Counted from the first letter of the stretch, positions 46,251 through 55,696 are shown. The stretch: DNA of 64,000 bases from Cyanobacteriota bacterium SRBZ.bins.94.201705 (GCA_030549855.1 JAUQQP010000049.1:1-64000), one strand, 5' to 3'. The notes: generated by a model not told the origin, from the letters alone. Translations and numbers: made by a program.

Positions 46251-48176
46251 ATGAATATGAATAAGTCAATTACCCCTGATTATTTTTCCCTTAATTATCT
46301 TGGAAAAATGTGGGATTTATTGCCCGAATATGCGGGGAAAACCCTGGCAGTATGGGCACCACATCTTCAACCGGAAGTAAAATTAAACTACCACCAACTG
46401 GCAGAAAAGATAAAACAATTTGCCGCCGCCTTACAATCTCTAGGGGTTGCCGCAGGGGAAAAGGTTGCCCTGATAGCGGATAATAGTCCTCGCTGGTTAA
46501 TAGCAGATCAGGGGATAATTGTCAACGGCAGTGTAGATGCAGTACGTTCATCCCAGGCAGAAAGAGAGGAGTTGTTGTATATAATAGAGCATAGTGACAG
46601 TGTGGCCTTAGTGGTAGAAGACGAGGCAACCCTGAATAAACTGCGTCCGGAGATAGAAAAATACCCCCTGAAGTTTGTAGTAACTCTGTTTGGGGAAAAG
46701 CCGGAATATGAAGCCCAGCCGGTATATAGTTTTGAGGAATTTTTGCAAATGGGGGGAAGCCATCAGTTTAACCCCCCAGATGTATCCAAAGACAGTCTGG
46801 CAACTCTAATATACACCTCGGGCACCACGGGGAAGCCGAAGGGGGTAATGTTGTCCCACCGTAATCTTTTACACCAGGTATGCTATCTAGACCACATTAT
46901 AAAACCTAACGTAGGAGACAGGGTACTGACGCTTTTGCCTAGTTGGCATTCTTATGAAAGGGCGGCAGAGTATTTTCTATTTTCTAGGGGATGTACTCTA
47001 ATATATACTAGCATTCGCCACTTTAAACAGGACCTGAAACAGTATAAACCCCATCATATGGTGGGTGTACCCCGTTTGTGGGAATCTATATACGATGGTA
47101 TACAAAAACAATTCAAAGAAAAGAGCCCCCTACAACAAAAGATAATAAACTTCTTCTTGGGGGTGTCGGAAAAATACCACCAGGGGAAACGTTTGGCAAA
47201 AGGGTTAGATTTACAAAATTTACAACCAACCCCCCTAGAAAGACTGAAGGGGAATTTACAGGCACTGTTATACTATCCTCTTCACAAACTGGGAGACAGG
47301 TTGGTGTATAGTAAGATAAGGGAAGGAGTGGGAGGATGTGTTAAAACGTGGGTAAGCGGAGGGGGGTCGTTGGCTGTACATATAGATAATTTTTTCCAGT
47401 TAGTGGGAATACCCCTAATTGTAGGTTACGGCTTAACAGAAACTTCCCCCGTTACCAATGCCCGTCGTCTCCAGCGTAACATAGTGGGGTCTGCTGGACA
47501 ACCATTGCCAGAAACGGAAATAAAAATAGTCCACCCTGAAACCCATCAACCCCTTCCTCCTGGGGAGAAAGGCTTAATCTGGATTAGAGGCACCCAAGTA
47601 ATGCAAGGGTACTATAAAAATCCTACGGCCACTGCCAAGGCAATTAATGAGGAAGGGTGGTTTGACAGTGGGGATTTAGGGTGGATAACGCCGATGAATG
47701 ACTTGGTGATAACGGGGAGAGCCAAGGATACAATAGTACTAAGTAATGGGGAAAATATTGAACCTCAGCCGTTAGAGGATGCTTGTATGCGTAGCCCCTA
47801 TATACACCAGATAATGGTAGTGGGACAGGATCAAAAGTATCTAGGGGCACTAATAGTACCAGACTTGGAGGCAATTAAACAGTGGGCAAAATCCCAGAAT
47901 TTGAGTCTCAACCTGCCTTCCCCCAACGCCACCAGGGAAGAAGTACTCAACAGCGACTTGTATAGTACACCCGTATTAAATCTGTTTAAACAGGAGTTGA
48001 ATCGGGAAATCAAAAATCGTCCAGGATACCGTCCAGATGACCGTATTGCTGTATTTGAGTTTATTGTAGAGCCTTTTTCGGTGGCCAATGGCATGATGAC
48101 ACAAACCTTAAAGATTAAACGGGCTGTTATAACTAGTCACTATCAGGATATTATTGATTCCATGTTTAACAGATAA
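46251..48176 (+). CDS. Long-chain acyl-ACP/acyl-CoA synthetase (AMP-forming)
   Basis: A 641-residue ANL-superfamily adenylating enzyme that activates free fatty acids with ATP for transfer to ACP or CoA. In cyanobacteria the single such enzyme (Aas) recycles fatty acids released from membranes. Motifs are LIYTSGTTGKPKGVMLSHRNL (P-loop-like adenylate binding), LTLLPSWHSYERAAEY, VGYGLTETSPVTNAR, and the hinge segment GWFDSGDLGWITPMNDLVITGRAKDTIVLSNGENIEP. It is slightly shorter than some homologues (about 690), mainly in linker regions. YlqD follows within 5 bases. Confidence 0.92.
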   Translation: MNMNKSITPDYFSLNYLGKMWDLLPEYAGKTLAVWAPHLQPEVKLNYHQLAEKIKQFAAALQSLGVAAGEKVALIADNSPRWLIADQGIIVNGSVDAVRSSQAEREELLYIIEHSDSVALVVEDEATLNKLRPEIEKYPLKFVVTLFGEKPEYEAQPVYSFEEFLQMGGSHQFNPPDVSKDSLATLIYTSGTTGKPKGVMLSHRNLLHQVCYLDHIIKPNVGDRVLTLLPSWHSYERAAEYFLFSRGCTLIYTSIRHFKQDLKQYKPHHMVGVPRLWESIYDGIQKQFKEKSPLQQKIINFFLGVSEKYHQGKRLAKGLDLQNLQPTPLERLKGNLQALLYYPLHKLGDRLVYSKIREGVGGCVKTWVSGGGSLAVHIDNFFQLVGIPLIVGYGLTETSPVTNARRLQRNIVGSAGQPLPETEIKIVHPETHQPLPPGEKGLIWIRGTQVMQGYYKNPTATAKAINEEGWFDSGDLGWITPMNDLVITGRAKDTIVLSNGENIEPQPLEDACMRSPYIHQIMVVGQDQKYLGALIVPDLEAIKQWAKSQNLSLNLPSPNATREEVLNSDLYSTPVLNLFKQELNREIKNRPGYRPDDRIAVFEFIVEPFSVANGMMTQTLKIKRAVITSHYQDIIDSMFNR

Positions 48177-48180
48177 AGTC

Positions 48181-48627
48181 ATGGTAGTTTCCCAGATGGA
48201 CTTGAAAAAGTTAATTCTAAAACGCCCAGTAAATATCAAGGTGATTGTTACCCCAGCCTGGCAAGAGGAAGTCCAACGGCAAATCCAGGCTCAAATCCAA
48301 CAGATTGATGACAATCTGGTACAATTAGACCAACAGGCGCAACAGGCTATTGCTGAAATCAGAAGACAGGCTACTCTGCAAGCCCCACAACAGATAGAAA
48401 ATATCCAGGCACAAGTAAATCAACGAAAAGCCGAATTACTGCAACAAAAAAACCAACTTTTGCAACAAATGCAACAGGTACAAATGTTGGAAATAGGACA
48501 GGAGGTAATACAGGGGCAATTCGAGAGCCTGTTTGAAATACAGGTCGGCGACAATATAGTGGAAAAACTAAATGTGGAAATAGTGGTAAGAGATGGGATT
48601 GTGGAGGAAATTAGAGGCACCATCTGA
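48181..48627 (+). CDS. YlqD family coiled-coil protein
   Basis: A protein of about 148 residues. It starts with a small beta segment (LKKLILKRPVNIKVIVTPAWQEEVQ), continues as a long Gln-rich coiled coil (QAQIQQIDDNLVQLDQQAQ onward to about residue 105), and ends with a beta-rich unit (ESLFEIQVGDNIVEKLNVEIVVRDGIVEEIRG). This matches YlqD, a conserved protein of unknown function. The start is uncertain: ATG 48181 or 48196; a frame from 48154 would overlap the synthetase gene. It is probably cotranscribed with the synthetase. Confidence 0.82.
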   Translation: MVVSQMDLKKLILKRPVNIKVIVTPAWQEEVQRQIQAQIQQIDDNLVQLDQQAQQAIAEIRRQATLQAPQQIENIQAQVNQRKAELLQQKNQLLQQMQQVQMLEIGQEVIQGQFESLFEIQVGDNIVEKLNVEIVVRDGIVEEIRGTI

Positions 48628-48704
48628 GGGAATGTGTTTTACCCCCAAAACCCCACCGGCTAAGACAAAATTCTCCCACTAGCCTAGTTTTTAGGCCAAA
48701 AATC

Positions 48705-49483
48705 ATGGTTTTACCGCCCCCGGAGCTGTCTATAATTGTACCTTGTTACAATGAGGCAGAAAATCTCCCCCTTCTTTTTTCCCGCCTCACAGAGAGAGAT
48801 GTTAACCTCCCTCCCTGTTACTCATGAGATTATATGTGTCCATGATGGCCGTAGGGACAATATCCTGCAACTATTGATTGAATACCACAGAAAGGACCCT
48901 CCCATCAAGGTAATAAATCTATCTCGTAACTTTGGCAAGGAAATTGCCATGACTGCCGGGTTAGATTATGCCACTGGTAAGGCAGTAATACCCATTGACG
49001 CAGATTTGCAAGACCCCCCAGAATTGATTGTACCATTGGTGGCCAAGTGGCGGGAGGGCTATGATATAGTCAATGCTACCCCCAAATCCGGAAAGGGGGA
49101 GTCTTGGTGGCAACGGAAAACGGCAGAGTGGTTTCATGCCGTCCCCATTCAGTAGATGCGGTTTATTTTGAGCGTCTACCCCGTCGTGGGGGAAAAACTA
49201 GCTTCAACGGGTGGAAACTGTGGAATTTTGCCCTCGAATGTATTAATTTTTTTATTTCAGCTACTCTTAAAATATGGTATTATTTCTGGTTATTTATATC
49301 CTTAATTTCTCTGTTGTATGGCTTATTTATAGCAGTAAAAACTATTGTTTCCGGCATAGATATACCGGGATACGCCTCGACAATTGTTGTCATCCTATTT
49401 CCGGGGGGATTCAACTAATTTCTCTGGGGGTAATAGGGGAATACTTGGCAACAATCTACGAAGAAGTACAGTTACGGTTTTGA
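48705..49483 (+). pseudogene. Broken GT2 glycosyltransferase (DPM1/GtrB-like)
   Basis: Pieces of one glycosyltransferase lie in successive frames. Frame one starts at ATG 48705 with MVLPPPELSIIVPCYNEAENLPLLFSRLT and stops at TGA near 48831. Frame two continues with HEIICVHDGRRDN, NLSRNFGKEIAMTAGLDYATGKAVIPIDADLQDPPELI and WWQRKTAEWF, stopping near 49155. Frame three gives VDAVYFERLPRRGGKTSFNGWKLWNFAL and two membrane helices. Frame four ends with LISLGVIGEYLATIYEEVQ. The DXD-like DADLQDP and the GEYLATIYEE tail identify a polyprenyl-phosphate sugar synthase. The middle (about 80-100 residues between WWQRKTAEWF and VDAVYFERLPRR) is missing. At least three frame changes plus a deletion mean it is not functional. 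Confidence 0.88.
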
Positions 49484-49496
49484 TGAAAAAAGATTA

Positions 49497-49537
49497 TTTA
49501 ACCAAGATTTAACCTATATTTAACTTTTATTTAATAT
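49497..49537 (+). promoter_or_regulatory. Pho box: four direct repeats with 11-base period
   Basis: Octamers at 49497 (TTTAACCA), 49508 (TTTAACCT), 49519 (TTTAACTT) and 49530 (TTTAATAT) repeat with exact 11-base spacing, separated by 3 bases. The first three fit the cyanobacterial SphR/PhoB consensus PyTTAAPyPy(T/A); the fourth is a partial match. Located about 90 bases ahead of the pstS start codon, they mark phosphate-starvation control of the whole operon by the SphS-SphR two-component system. Confidence 0.9.
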
Positions 49538-49625
49538 AGACAAGATAGACTCGGTTGGGGAACAAAAAATAGGACAACAACAGTCCTACCAAACGGAAAA
49601 AACATATAAGCAAAAAGGAGTGGCT

Positions 49626-50621
49626 ATGAAGACCAAACACAAAGTAATGGGAGTTGTGGCGGCTACCGCGACTGCAGCTGCCTTGACATTAGGGGTAATA
49701 CAGAAAGAAGCAGAATCTCAGGGGGCAAAGACCATTAAAATAGATGGTTCCAGTACCGTATTCCCCATCACCGAGGCAGTAGCGGAAGAATTCCAAAAAC
49801 AGAAAAAAGGTAGCGTTAGGGTAACCGTAGGTATTTCTGGCACTGGGGGTGGTTTTGAGAAATTCTGCAGCAGTAACCCCAGTTTAAGGACAGATATTTC
49901 TAACGCCTCTCGTCCCATTAAGAAGGAAGAAATAGAGGCTTGTAAAAAATCTGGGGTAGAATTCATTGAATTGCCCGTAGCCTACGACGCCCTGACAGTA
50001 GTGGTAAACAAAAACAATAAGGCTATCAATTCCATCACTGTGGAAGAGTTGAAAACTATTTGGAGTAAGGAAAGTCAACAAAAGGGTATTAAAAGATGGA
50101 ATCAGGTTAACCCGAAATGGCCCAATGCAGAGTTTAAACTCTATGGCCCCGGTTTGGATTCTGGCACTTATGATTACTTTAAAGAAGCCATCCTGGGTAA
50201 AAACAATGACATAAGAAGCGACTTTACCCCCAGTGAAGATGATAACGTATTGGTACAGGGGGTAGCCAGAGACCCCAACGGGATGGGTTATTTCGGCTTT
50301 GCTTACTATGAAGAAAACACTGACAAACTGAAAGCCCTAGCCATCGTAAACCCAGAAACCAAGAAGCCGGTAATGCCCAGTGCCCAAAACGTACTAAACG
50401 GCAGCTACAAGCCTCTGTCTCGCCCTCTGTATATCTACGTAAACAAAGCCTCTGCTAACAAGCCAGAAGTGAAAGAATTTGTAAACTTCTACCTCCGAAA
50501 CGCGGCTAAACTGTCTAAACAAGTAGGGTATGTGCCCCTGCCAGCAGACGACTACAAGAAGGCCGAAGCCCGTTTCCAAAAAGGGGAAGTAGGCAGGATT
50601 CCTCTGAGGGCAGGTCTATAG
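49626..50621 (+). CDS. pstS: Phosphate ABC transporter substrate-binding protein PstS
   Basis: The periplasmic phosphate-binding component of the high-affinity Pst transporter. A basic N terminus and hydrophobic stretch ([19 protein letters not shown]) form the signal. The mature protein has [47 protein letters not shown] and [12 protein letters not shown], the strands and loops that bind phosphate. About 331 residues. The start is ATG 49626, six bases after AAGGAG; the frame also offers a GTG at 49620. Its promoter region carries the Pho box. A GC hairpin between it and pstC may keep its mRNA more abundant than the rest. Confidence 0.96.
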   Translation: MKTKHKVMGVVAATATAAALTLGVIQKEAESQGAKTIKIDGSSTVFPITEAVAEEFQKQKKGSVRVTVGISGTGGGFEKFCSSNPSLRTDISNASRPIKKEEIEACKKSGVEFIELPVAYDALTVVVNKNNKAINSITVEELKTIWSKESQQKGIKRWNQVNPKWPNAEFKLYGPGLDSGTYDYFKEAILGKNNDIRSDFTPSEDDNVLVQGVARDPNGMGYFGFAYYEENTDKLKALAIVNPETKKPVMPSAQNVLNGSYKPLSRPLYIYVNKASANKPEVKEFVNFYLRNAAKLSKQVGYVPLPADDYKKAEARFQKGEVGRIPLRAGL

Positions 50622-50637
50622 TAGGATTATAATCAAC

Positions 50638-50653
50638 GGGGGGTCGTCCCCCC
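50638..50653 (+). other. G6/C6 hairpin between pstS and pstC
   Basis: Six G and six C bases pair around the loop TCGT directly downstream of pstS, followed by TTT and a mixed stretch. It resembles a weak intrinsic terminator or an RNA stabiliser. In many binding-protein-dependent transporters such a hairpin lets the binding protein gene be expressed above the membrane components; that role here is inferred. Confidence 0.55.
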
Positions 50654-50709
50654 TTTAGTCTCAGTTGTTTCAGGTTTTGGGTTTCATTGACGGTCTCCCA
50701 TAATAGACA

Positions 50710-51639
50710 ATGGCAAAATCGGAAGCTGTATTCTCGTTTACTAAAGTCTCGGCCAGCAGAAGAATCAGAGATATAAAAGAGAAGGCCATAGAGGTAGTAC
50801 TGTTTTTAGCGGCCAGTGTCTCGGTTTTGACCACTGTTGGCATTATCTTCCTCTTGATAGAAGAGTCGGTATTATTCTTTCAAAAGGTGTCCTTTTGGGA
50901 ATTTATAACGGGCACAGAGTGGACACCTCTTTTCGCTGAACCTAGTTACGGCATTTGGGCTTTGTTGTCGGGCACCATCACCACTTCCGCCATTGCCCTA
51001 GTGGTGTCAATTCCCATGGGCACCATAATAGCCATCTATTTGAGTGAATTTGCCTCCCCAAAACTAAGAGAAATCTGTAAACCAATACTGGAGTTGTTGG
51101 CGGCAATTCCTACTGTTGTTTATGGTTATTTTGCCCTTTTGTTTGTAACTCCTTTGTTGCAAAAAATATTTCCAGAACTGCCAGGGTTTAATATGCTAAG
51201 TGCGGGGATAGTAATGGGGTTAATGATTGTCCCCTTGGTAAGTTCCCTCAGCGAAGACGCCATGAGGGCAGTACCGGTATCCCTGAGAGAAGGATCTATG
51301 GCTATGGGGGCCACAAAACTACAAACAGCCATCAGAGTGGTATTCCCTGCCGCCATATCGGGTATTATTGCTTCCTACATACTGGCAGCATCCCGGGCAG
51401 TGGGAGAGACAATGATCGTGGCAGTAGCGGCTGGGTTGCAGCCCAACTTCACCTTTAACCCCCTCAAGTCAGCGGCCACCGTCACCGCCTATATAGTCCA
51501 GGTATCCTTGGGAGACTTGCCCCGTGGTACCCTAGAATACCAAACTATCTTTGCCGCGGGCTTGGCCCTGTTTGTGATGACTCTGATTTTGAACATTATA
51601 GGCTACCTGTTAGCCAAACGCTATCGTGAAATTTACTAG
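50710..51639 (+). CDS. pstC: Phosphate ABC transporter permease PstC
   Basis: One of the two membrane subunits of the Pst transporter. The 309-residue protein has six membrane helices, the family's LLIEESVLFFQKVSFWEFITGTEW periplasmic segment, and the ATPase-coupling EAA loop SLREGSMAMGATKLQTAIRVVFPAAISGI. ASRAVGETMIVAVAAG is conserved in PstC. It is 88 bases after pstS and 43 bases before pstB. Confidence 0.96.
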   Translation: MAKSEAVFSFTKVSASRRIRDIKEKAIEVVLFLAASVSVLTTVGIIFLLIEESVLFFQKVSFWEFITGTEWTPLFAEPSYGIWALLSGTITTSAIALVVSIPMGTIIAIYLSEFASPKLREICKPILELLAAIPTVVYGYFALLFVTPLLQKIFPELPGFNMLSAGIVMGLMIVPLVSSLSEDAMRAVPVSLREGSMAMGATKLQTAIRVVFPAAISGIIASYILAASRAVGETMIVAVAAGLQPNFTFNPLKSAATVTAYIVQVSLGDLPRGTLEYQTIFAAGLALFVMTLILNIIGYLLAKRYREIY

Positions 51640-51682
51640 TACACTATAAATAGTGCCCTATTATACCAGGAGATAGGCAAAA

Positions 51683-52480
51683 ATGGTAGAACAAGAACAA
51701 TCCCAATCCATGGTGTCCGAAAGGCCTCCTGTAGTGGCAGAGGTAGTAGACCTAAATTTCTTTTATGGCGACTTTCATGCCCTGAAGAATATTAATTTTT
51801 ACATCCCCGCCAACAAAGTCACTGCCCTCATTGGCCCTTCTGGTTGTGGCAAGACCACATTACTTAGATGTTTCAACCGAATGCACGACCTCTACCCGGG
51901 CAACCGCTACGAGGGGGGTATCCTAGTCAATGGTGAGAATATCATCTCCCCCAAGGTGGACCCCATAGAGGTAAGAATGCGTATTTCAATGGTATTTCAG
52001 AAACCGAACCCATTCCCTAAGTCTATATACGAGAATGTGGCCTATGGGTTAAGGGTAAGGGGGATTAGAGATAAAAGTCTCATTGACCAAAAAGTAGAAG
52101 AAGCATTGAGGGGTGCAGCCTTGTGGGATGAGGTGAAAGACAGACTGCACGAGTCGGCCTATGCCCTGTCCGGTGGACAACAGCAACGTCTGTGTATCGC
52201 TAGAGCTATAGTAACAGATCCGGACATCGTCTTGTTTGATGAACCCACCTCGGCGTTGGATCCCATTGCCACCAGAAGCATCGAGGAATTAATGGTCTCT
52301 CTGAAGGAAAGGGTGACTATTATTATAGTAACCCACAGTATGCAACAGGCAGCCCGTTTCTCCGACTATACGGCCTTTATGTATATGGGGGAATTGATCG
52401 AATTCAACGACACCAAGACTGTCTTTAACAATGCCTCTCACCCCCAAACCCAAGAATACATCAGTGGCAAAATAGGCTAA
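51683..52480 (+). CDS. pstB: Phosphate ABC transporter ATP-binding protein PstB
   Basis: The ATPase that powers phosphate uptake. The 265-residue protein has Walker [10 protein letters not shown], the Q-loop [20 protein letters not shown], the ABC signature LSGGQQQR, Walker [13 protein letters not shown], and the switch His in [30 protein letters not shown] is typical of PstB. It is placed between pstC and the two pstA genes, instead of after the permeases as in E. coli. Confidence 0.97.
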   Translation: MVEQEQSQSMVSERPPVVAEVVDLNFFYGDFHALKNINFYIPANKVTALIGPSGCGKTTLLRCFNRMHDLYPGNRYEGGILVNGENIISPKVDPIEVRMRISMVFQKPNPFPKSIYENVAYGLRVRGIRDKSLIDQKVEEALRGAALWDEVKDRLHESAYALSGGQQQRLCIARAIVTDPDIVLFDEPTSALDPIATRSIEELMVSLKERVTIIIVTHSMQQAARFSDYTAFMYMGELIEFNDTKTVFNNASHPQTQEYISGKIG

Positions 52481-52487
52481 AGCGGGT

Positions 52488-53411
52488 ATGACAAATTGGA
52501 GTATAGAAGAACTCAGAGAGAATATCAAACGCCGTCAGATAGTTAGTCAGATTTTTGCCATACTGGGGCTGTTGTTAATTTTCTTCGCCCTGTTTACCCT
52601 CTTGGCACTGACGGTGAAAATGTTTATAGACGGCCTACCCCGTCTCAGTTGGAAGTTTTTTTTCAGCTTCCCCAGTCGTAAGCCAGAAGAAGCCGGGATT
52701 TTTGCTGCCTGGGTGGGTACTGCTGTGGTGATGATGATGACTGCCGTATTCGCCATACCCATCGGGGTGGCCTCTGGTATATACCTAGAGGAGTACGGCA
52801 AAAAGGGCTGGTTGGCGGCACTGATTGAAGTCAACATCAGTAACCTGGCGGGGGTGCCTTCTATTATCTACGGGCTTTTGGCCTTGGGGTTATTCGTCCA
52901 GGATTGGAATCTGGGGGAAAGTATCCTAACAGCGGGGTTGACTCTCTCCCTCTTGATTCTACCAGTAATAGTGGTGGCCACCAGAGAGGCTATTAGGGCC
53001 ATCCCCAACAGTTTGCGAGAGGCAGCCTACGCCTTGGGCGCTAGCAAATGGCAGGTAATTTGGGACCACCTCCTCCCCTATTCTTTAGGTAGTATCCTAA
53101 CTGGGATAATAGTGGCCCTATCCCGTGCCATTGGCGAGACTGCACCCCTCATCACCATCGGTGCCTTGACTTTCATCGCCTTCCTGCCTGATCCTCCCTT
53201 TACCTCCCAATTCCCCTATATCTCTTTTGCCTGGCTCAAATCCCCCTTCACCGTGATGCCTATACAAATGTTTAACTGGGTATCACGACCTCAAGCGGCC
53301 TTCCAGGCTAATGCGGCAGCAGCAGGGGCAGTCTTGGTAGTCATGACTCTTCTAATGAATGGCCTCGCTATTTATCTCCGTTACAGGCTCAGAAAAGGCC
53401 TTAAGTGGTAA
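52488..53411 (+). CDS. pstA: Phosphate ABC transporter permease PstA (first copy)
   Basis: The second membrane subunit of the Pst transporter. The 307-residue protein has six membrane helices and the PstA motifs GVASGIYLEEYGKKGWLAALIEVNISNLAGVPSIIYGLLALGLF. The EAA loop is SLREAAYALGASKWQVIWDHLLPYSLGSILTG, then ALSRAIGETAPLITIGAL. It starts 7 bases after pstB and its stop lies about 40 bases before the ATG of a closely similar second copy. Both copies look intact. Confidence 0.95.
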   Translation: MTNWSIEELRENIKRRQIVSQIFAILGLLLIFFALFTLLALTVKMFIDGLPRLSWKFFFSFPSRKPEEAGIFAAWVGTAVVMMMTAVFAIPIGVASGIYLEEYGKKGWLAALIEVNISNLAGVPSIIYGLLALGLFVQDWNLGESILTAGLTLSLLILPVIVVATREAIRAIPNSLREAAYALGASKWQVIWDHLLPYSLGSILTGIIVALSRAIGETAPLITIGALTFIAFLPDPPFTSQFPYISFAWLKSPFTVMPIQMFNWVSRPQAAFQANAAAAGAVLVVMTLLMNGLAIYLRYRLRKGLKW

Positions 53412-53449
53412 TAATTCTAAAAACCATTGTAAAGACAGGGGGTGGGGAA

Positions 53450-54355
53450 ATGCAAGGCAGAGACAATCTCCTACACCGAAGGCGGCTGGAAAAGGTCTTC
53501 GTCGCAGTGGCGTTGGTGTTGATTGTATCCGCCCTCTTGGTGCTTTTGAGCCTCACGGCAGAAATGTTTATCGATGGGCTGCCCAGGCTTAATTGGAAAT
53601 TTTTTACCAGTTTCCCCAGTCGTCATGCCTCCGATGCGGGACTTTTGTCGGCTTGGGTGGGTACAGTGTTAGTAATATCCCTGGCGGCCATTTTTTCCAT
53701 CCCCCTGGGCATAGCGGCAGGAGTCTACCTGGAAGAGTATGGCCGGGATAGCTGGTTGGCCGCTATAATCGAAATCAACGTGACTAATCTGGCCGCAGTA
53801 CCCCCTATCATCTATGGCCTTGTGGCCTTGGGGATTTTTGTCCAATCCTGGAATTTGGGAGAGACTGTCCTCACAGGGGGTTTGACCATTGCCCTGTTGA
53901 TGTTGCCTACAGTGGTAGTAGTCTCCAGGGAGGCCATTAGGGCTATCCCCGCCAGTTTGAAAGAGGCAGCCTACGCCGTTGGTGCCAGCAAGTGGCAGGT
54001 AATTTGGGACCACGTTTTGCCTTACTCTTTAGGTAGTATCCTGACTGGTGTGATAGTAGCAGTCTCCCGGGCTATAGGCGAAACTGCCCCCCTGATTACT
54101 GTTGGCGCCCTTACCTATATTGCCTTTTTGCCCGAATCTCCCTTTACCTCTAAATTCCCCTATGTCTCCTTCGCCTGGCTACAAGCCCCTTTTACCGTAG
54201 TGCCTATTCAAATGTTTAACTGGATTTCCCGTGCGGGCACTGATTTTCAGGCAAATGCTGCCGCCGCCGGTGCCGTCTTGGTAATACTTACCCTGTTGAT
54301 GAATGGGGTGGCTATTTATTTGCGTTACAGACTCAGAAAAGCAGTCCAGTGGTAA
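53450..54355 (+). CDS. Phosphate ABC transporter permease PstA (second copy)
   Basis: A 301-residue paralogue of the preceding PstA, the last gene of the pst operon. The segments IFSIPLGIAAGVYLEEYGRDSWLAAIIEINVTNLAAVPPIIYGLVALGIF, EAAYAVGASKWQVIWDHVLPYSLGSILTG and AVSRAIGETAPLITVGALTYIAFLPE are nearly collinear with copy one, with differences spread along the length. This indicates an old tandem duplication and not a recent one. The start is ATG 53450; the frame extends back to a GTG at 53405 overlapping the first copy. Each PstA could pair with PstC, or one could partner another permease. Confidence 0.92.
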   Translation: MQGRDNLLHRRRLEKVFVAVALVLIVSALLVLLSLTAEMFIDGLPRLNWKFFTSFPSRHASDAGLLSAWVGTVLVISLAAIFSIPLGIAAGVYLEEYGRDSWLAAIIEINVTNLAAVPPIIYGLVALGIFVQSWNLGETVLTGGLTIALLMLPTVVVVSREAIRAIPASLKEAAYAVGASKWQVIWDHVLPYSLGSILTGVIVAVSRAIGETAPLITVGALTYIAFLPESPFTSKFPYVSFAWLQAPFTVVPIQMFNWISRAGTDFQANAAAAGAVLVILTLLMNGVAIYLRYRLRKAVQW

Positions 54356-54392
54356 AATCAGGGGATGCTAGCATTCGTTTCCAGTCGAGGGC

Positions 54393-55640
54393 ATGTGGCT
54401 TGCTAATCTGTTGGGCTTTCTGTTATCCCTGTTTTCTCCCCAGTCTCCCCCACCAGTAATACCCTGGCACCAAGCAGAGATATTTCAACTAGATACTACC
54501 CCCGACAGACGAGTACAGCGGGTTTTACAAGAATACCTAGCCACCCTCTCTCATCAAGGATTGTCCCCCTCCCAACAGGGTGTGTGGGTGCAGTCAGACT
54601 GGGCCATCCACGCCAACCACAGAGGAAAAATACCAGCCCCAGCCGCCTCCCTCACCAAAATTGCCACTACCATCGCCGCCTTGAAAACCTGGGGTTTGGA
54701 ACATCGTTTTACTACCCGTCTCTACACCACTGGCACTATCCAAGAGGGAGTAGTTAGGGGGGATTTAGTGGTAGAAGCGGGGGGTGATCCTCTTTTCGTT
54801 TGGGAAGAAGCCATTGCCCTTGCCAACCGTCTGGAAAAATTAGGCCTAAAACGCATAGAAGGAGATTTAGTAATTGTGGGCAACTGGCAAATGAACTTCC
54901 AAGATAACCCCCTTCGTAGCGGCGAAATGTTAAAACAGGCCCTAAACTCCCAAAATTGGTCCTATAGCATCGAAAAACAATACCAGGAAATCCAAAACTC
55001 CTTCCCCCGCCCCAAAATCATTATAACAGGTACAGTGAAGACCCGTGCCCAAAAACCTAGCAATGCCCAACTAATCCTAAGCCACCATTCCCTAACCCTC
55101 AGAGAAATACTCCGTCTGATGAATGTCTATAGCAACAACAAAATAGCAGAAAGCCTCGCCAGACAAATAGGAGGAGGGCCATCCATAGCCTCCATAGCCG
55201 CCACCGTAGCTAAAGTCCCACCGGAAGAAATTATCCTAGTAAATGGCTCAGGATTAGGAGAAGGTAACCGCATTTCCCCCCGCGCCGCCGCTAGAATGTT
55301 AATGGCCCTTGACATGATGCTGGAAGGCATTAATTACAACCTAGGAGATTTATTTCCTGTAGCGGGAATAGACTATAAGGGAACTATAGAACACCGCCAC
55401 ATACCAAGGGGCATTGTCTGTAAAACAGGCACTTTAGCCGTAGTTAGTGCCTTGGCAGGAGTTATACCCACCGCAGAAAAGGGCAAGGTCTATTTTGCTA
55501 TTATAAACTACGGCAACGGCCTAGATAACCTCAGAAAACAACAAGATACCTTCCTCCAAAACCTACAATTCTGGACTATTCAACCCATTATTCCCTATGG
55601 CCCCATTGAGGTTAAATTTGGTGCCCGTACCCCCAGTTGA
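54393..55640 (+). CDS. D-alanyl-D-alanine carboxypeptidase, PBP4 type (S13)
   Basis: A 415-residue penicillin-binding protein that trims or cleaves peptidoglycan peptides in the periplasm. A short hydrophobic N-terminal segment (LANLLGFLLSLFS) may be the signal or anchor. Catalytic motifs are SLTK (within PAASLTKIATTIAAL), YSNN as the SxN motif, and KTGTL (within IVCKTGTLAVVSALAGV). The segment LVVEAGGDPLFVWEEAIALANRLEKLGLKRIEGDLVI is typical of the DacB family. It is somewhat shorter than E. coli PBP4. It follows the pst operon by 37 bases and may be read through from it. Confidence 0.9.
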   Translation: MWLANLLGFLLSLFSPQSPPPVIPWHQAEIFQLDTTPDRRVQRVLQEYLATLSHQGLSPSQQGVWVQSDWAIHANHRGKIPAPAASLTKIATTIAALKTWGLEHRFTTRLYTTGTIQEGVVRGDLVVEAGGDPLFVWEEAIALANRLEKLGLKRIEGDLVIVGNWQMNFQDNPLRSGEMLKQALNSQNWSYSIEKQYQEIQNSFPRPKIIITGTVKTRAQKPSNAQLILSHHSLTLREILRLMNVYSNNKIAESLARQIGGGPSIASIAATVAKVPPEEIILVNGSGLGEGNRISPRAAARMLMALDMMLEGINYNLGDLFPVAGIDYKGTIEHRHIPRGIVCKTGTLAVVSALAGVIPTAEKGKVYFAIINYGNGLDNLRKQQDTFLQNLQFWTIQPIIPYGPIEVKFGARTPS

Positions 55641-55666
55641 CATCCGTCAGAATTTGGAAGTATAAT
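55637..55666 (+). promoter_or_regulatory. Promoter of rplU-rpmA
   Basis: A perfect TTGACA (55637-55642) and a perfect TATAAT (55661-55666) separated by 18 bases. Transcription would start near 55673, giving an rplU leader of about 95 bases that includes the hairpin at 55697-55734. The -35 box overlaps the stop codon of the carboxypeptidase gene. Confidence 0.88.
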
Positions 55667-55696
55667 CGAAGATTGTGTCAATTAATCTGCTCGGAC

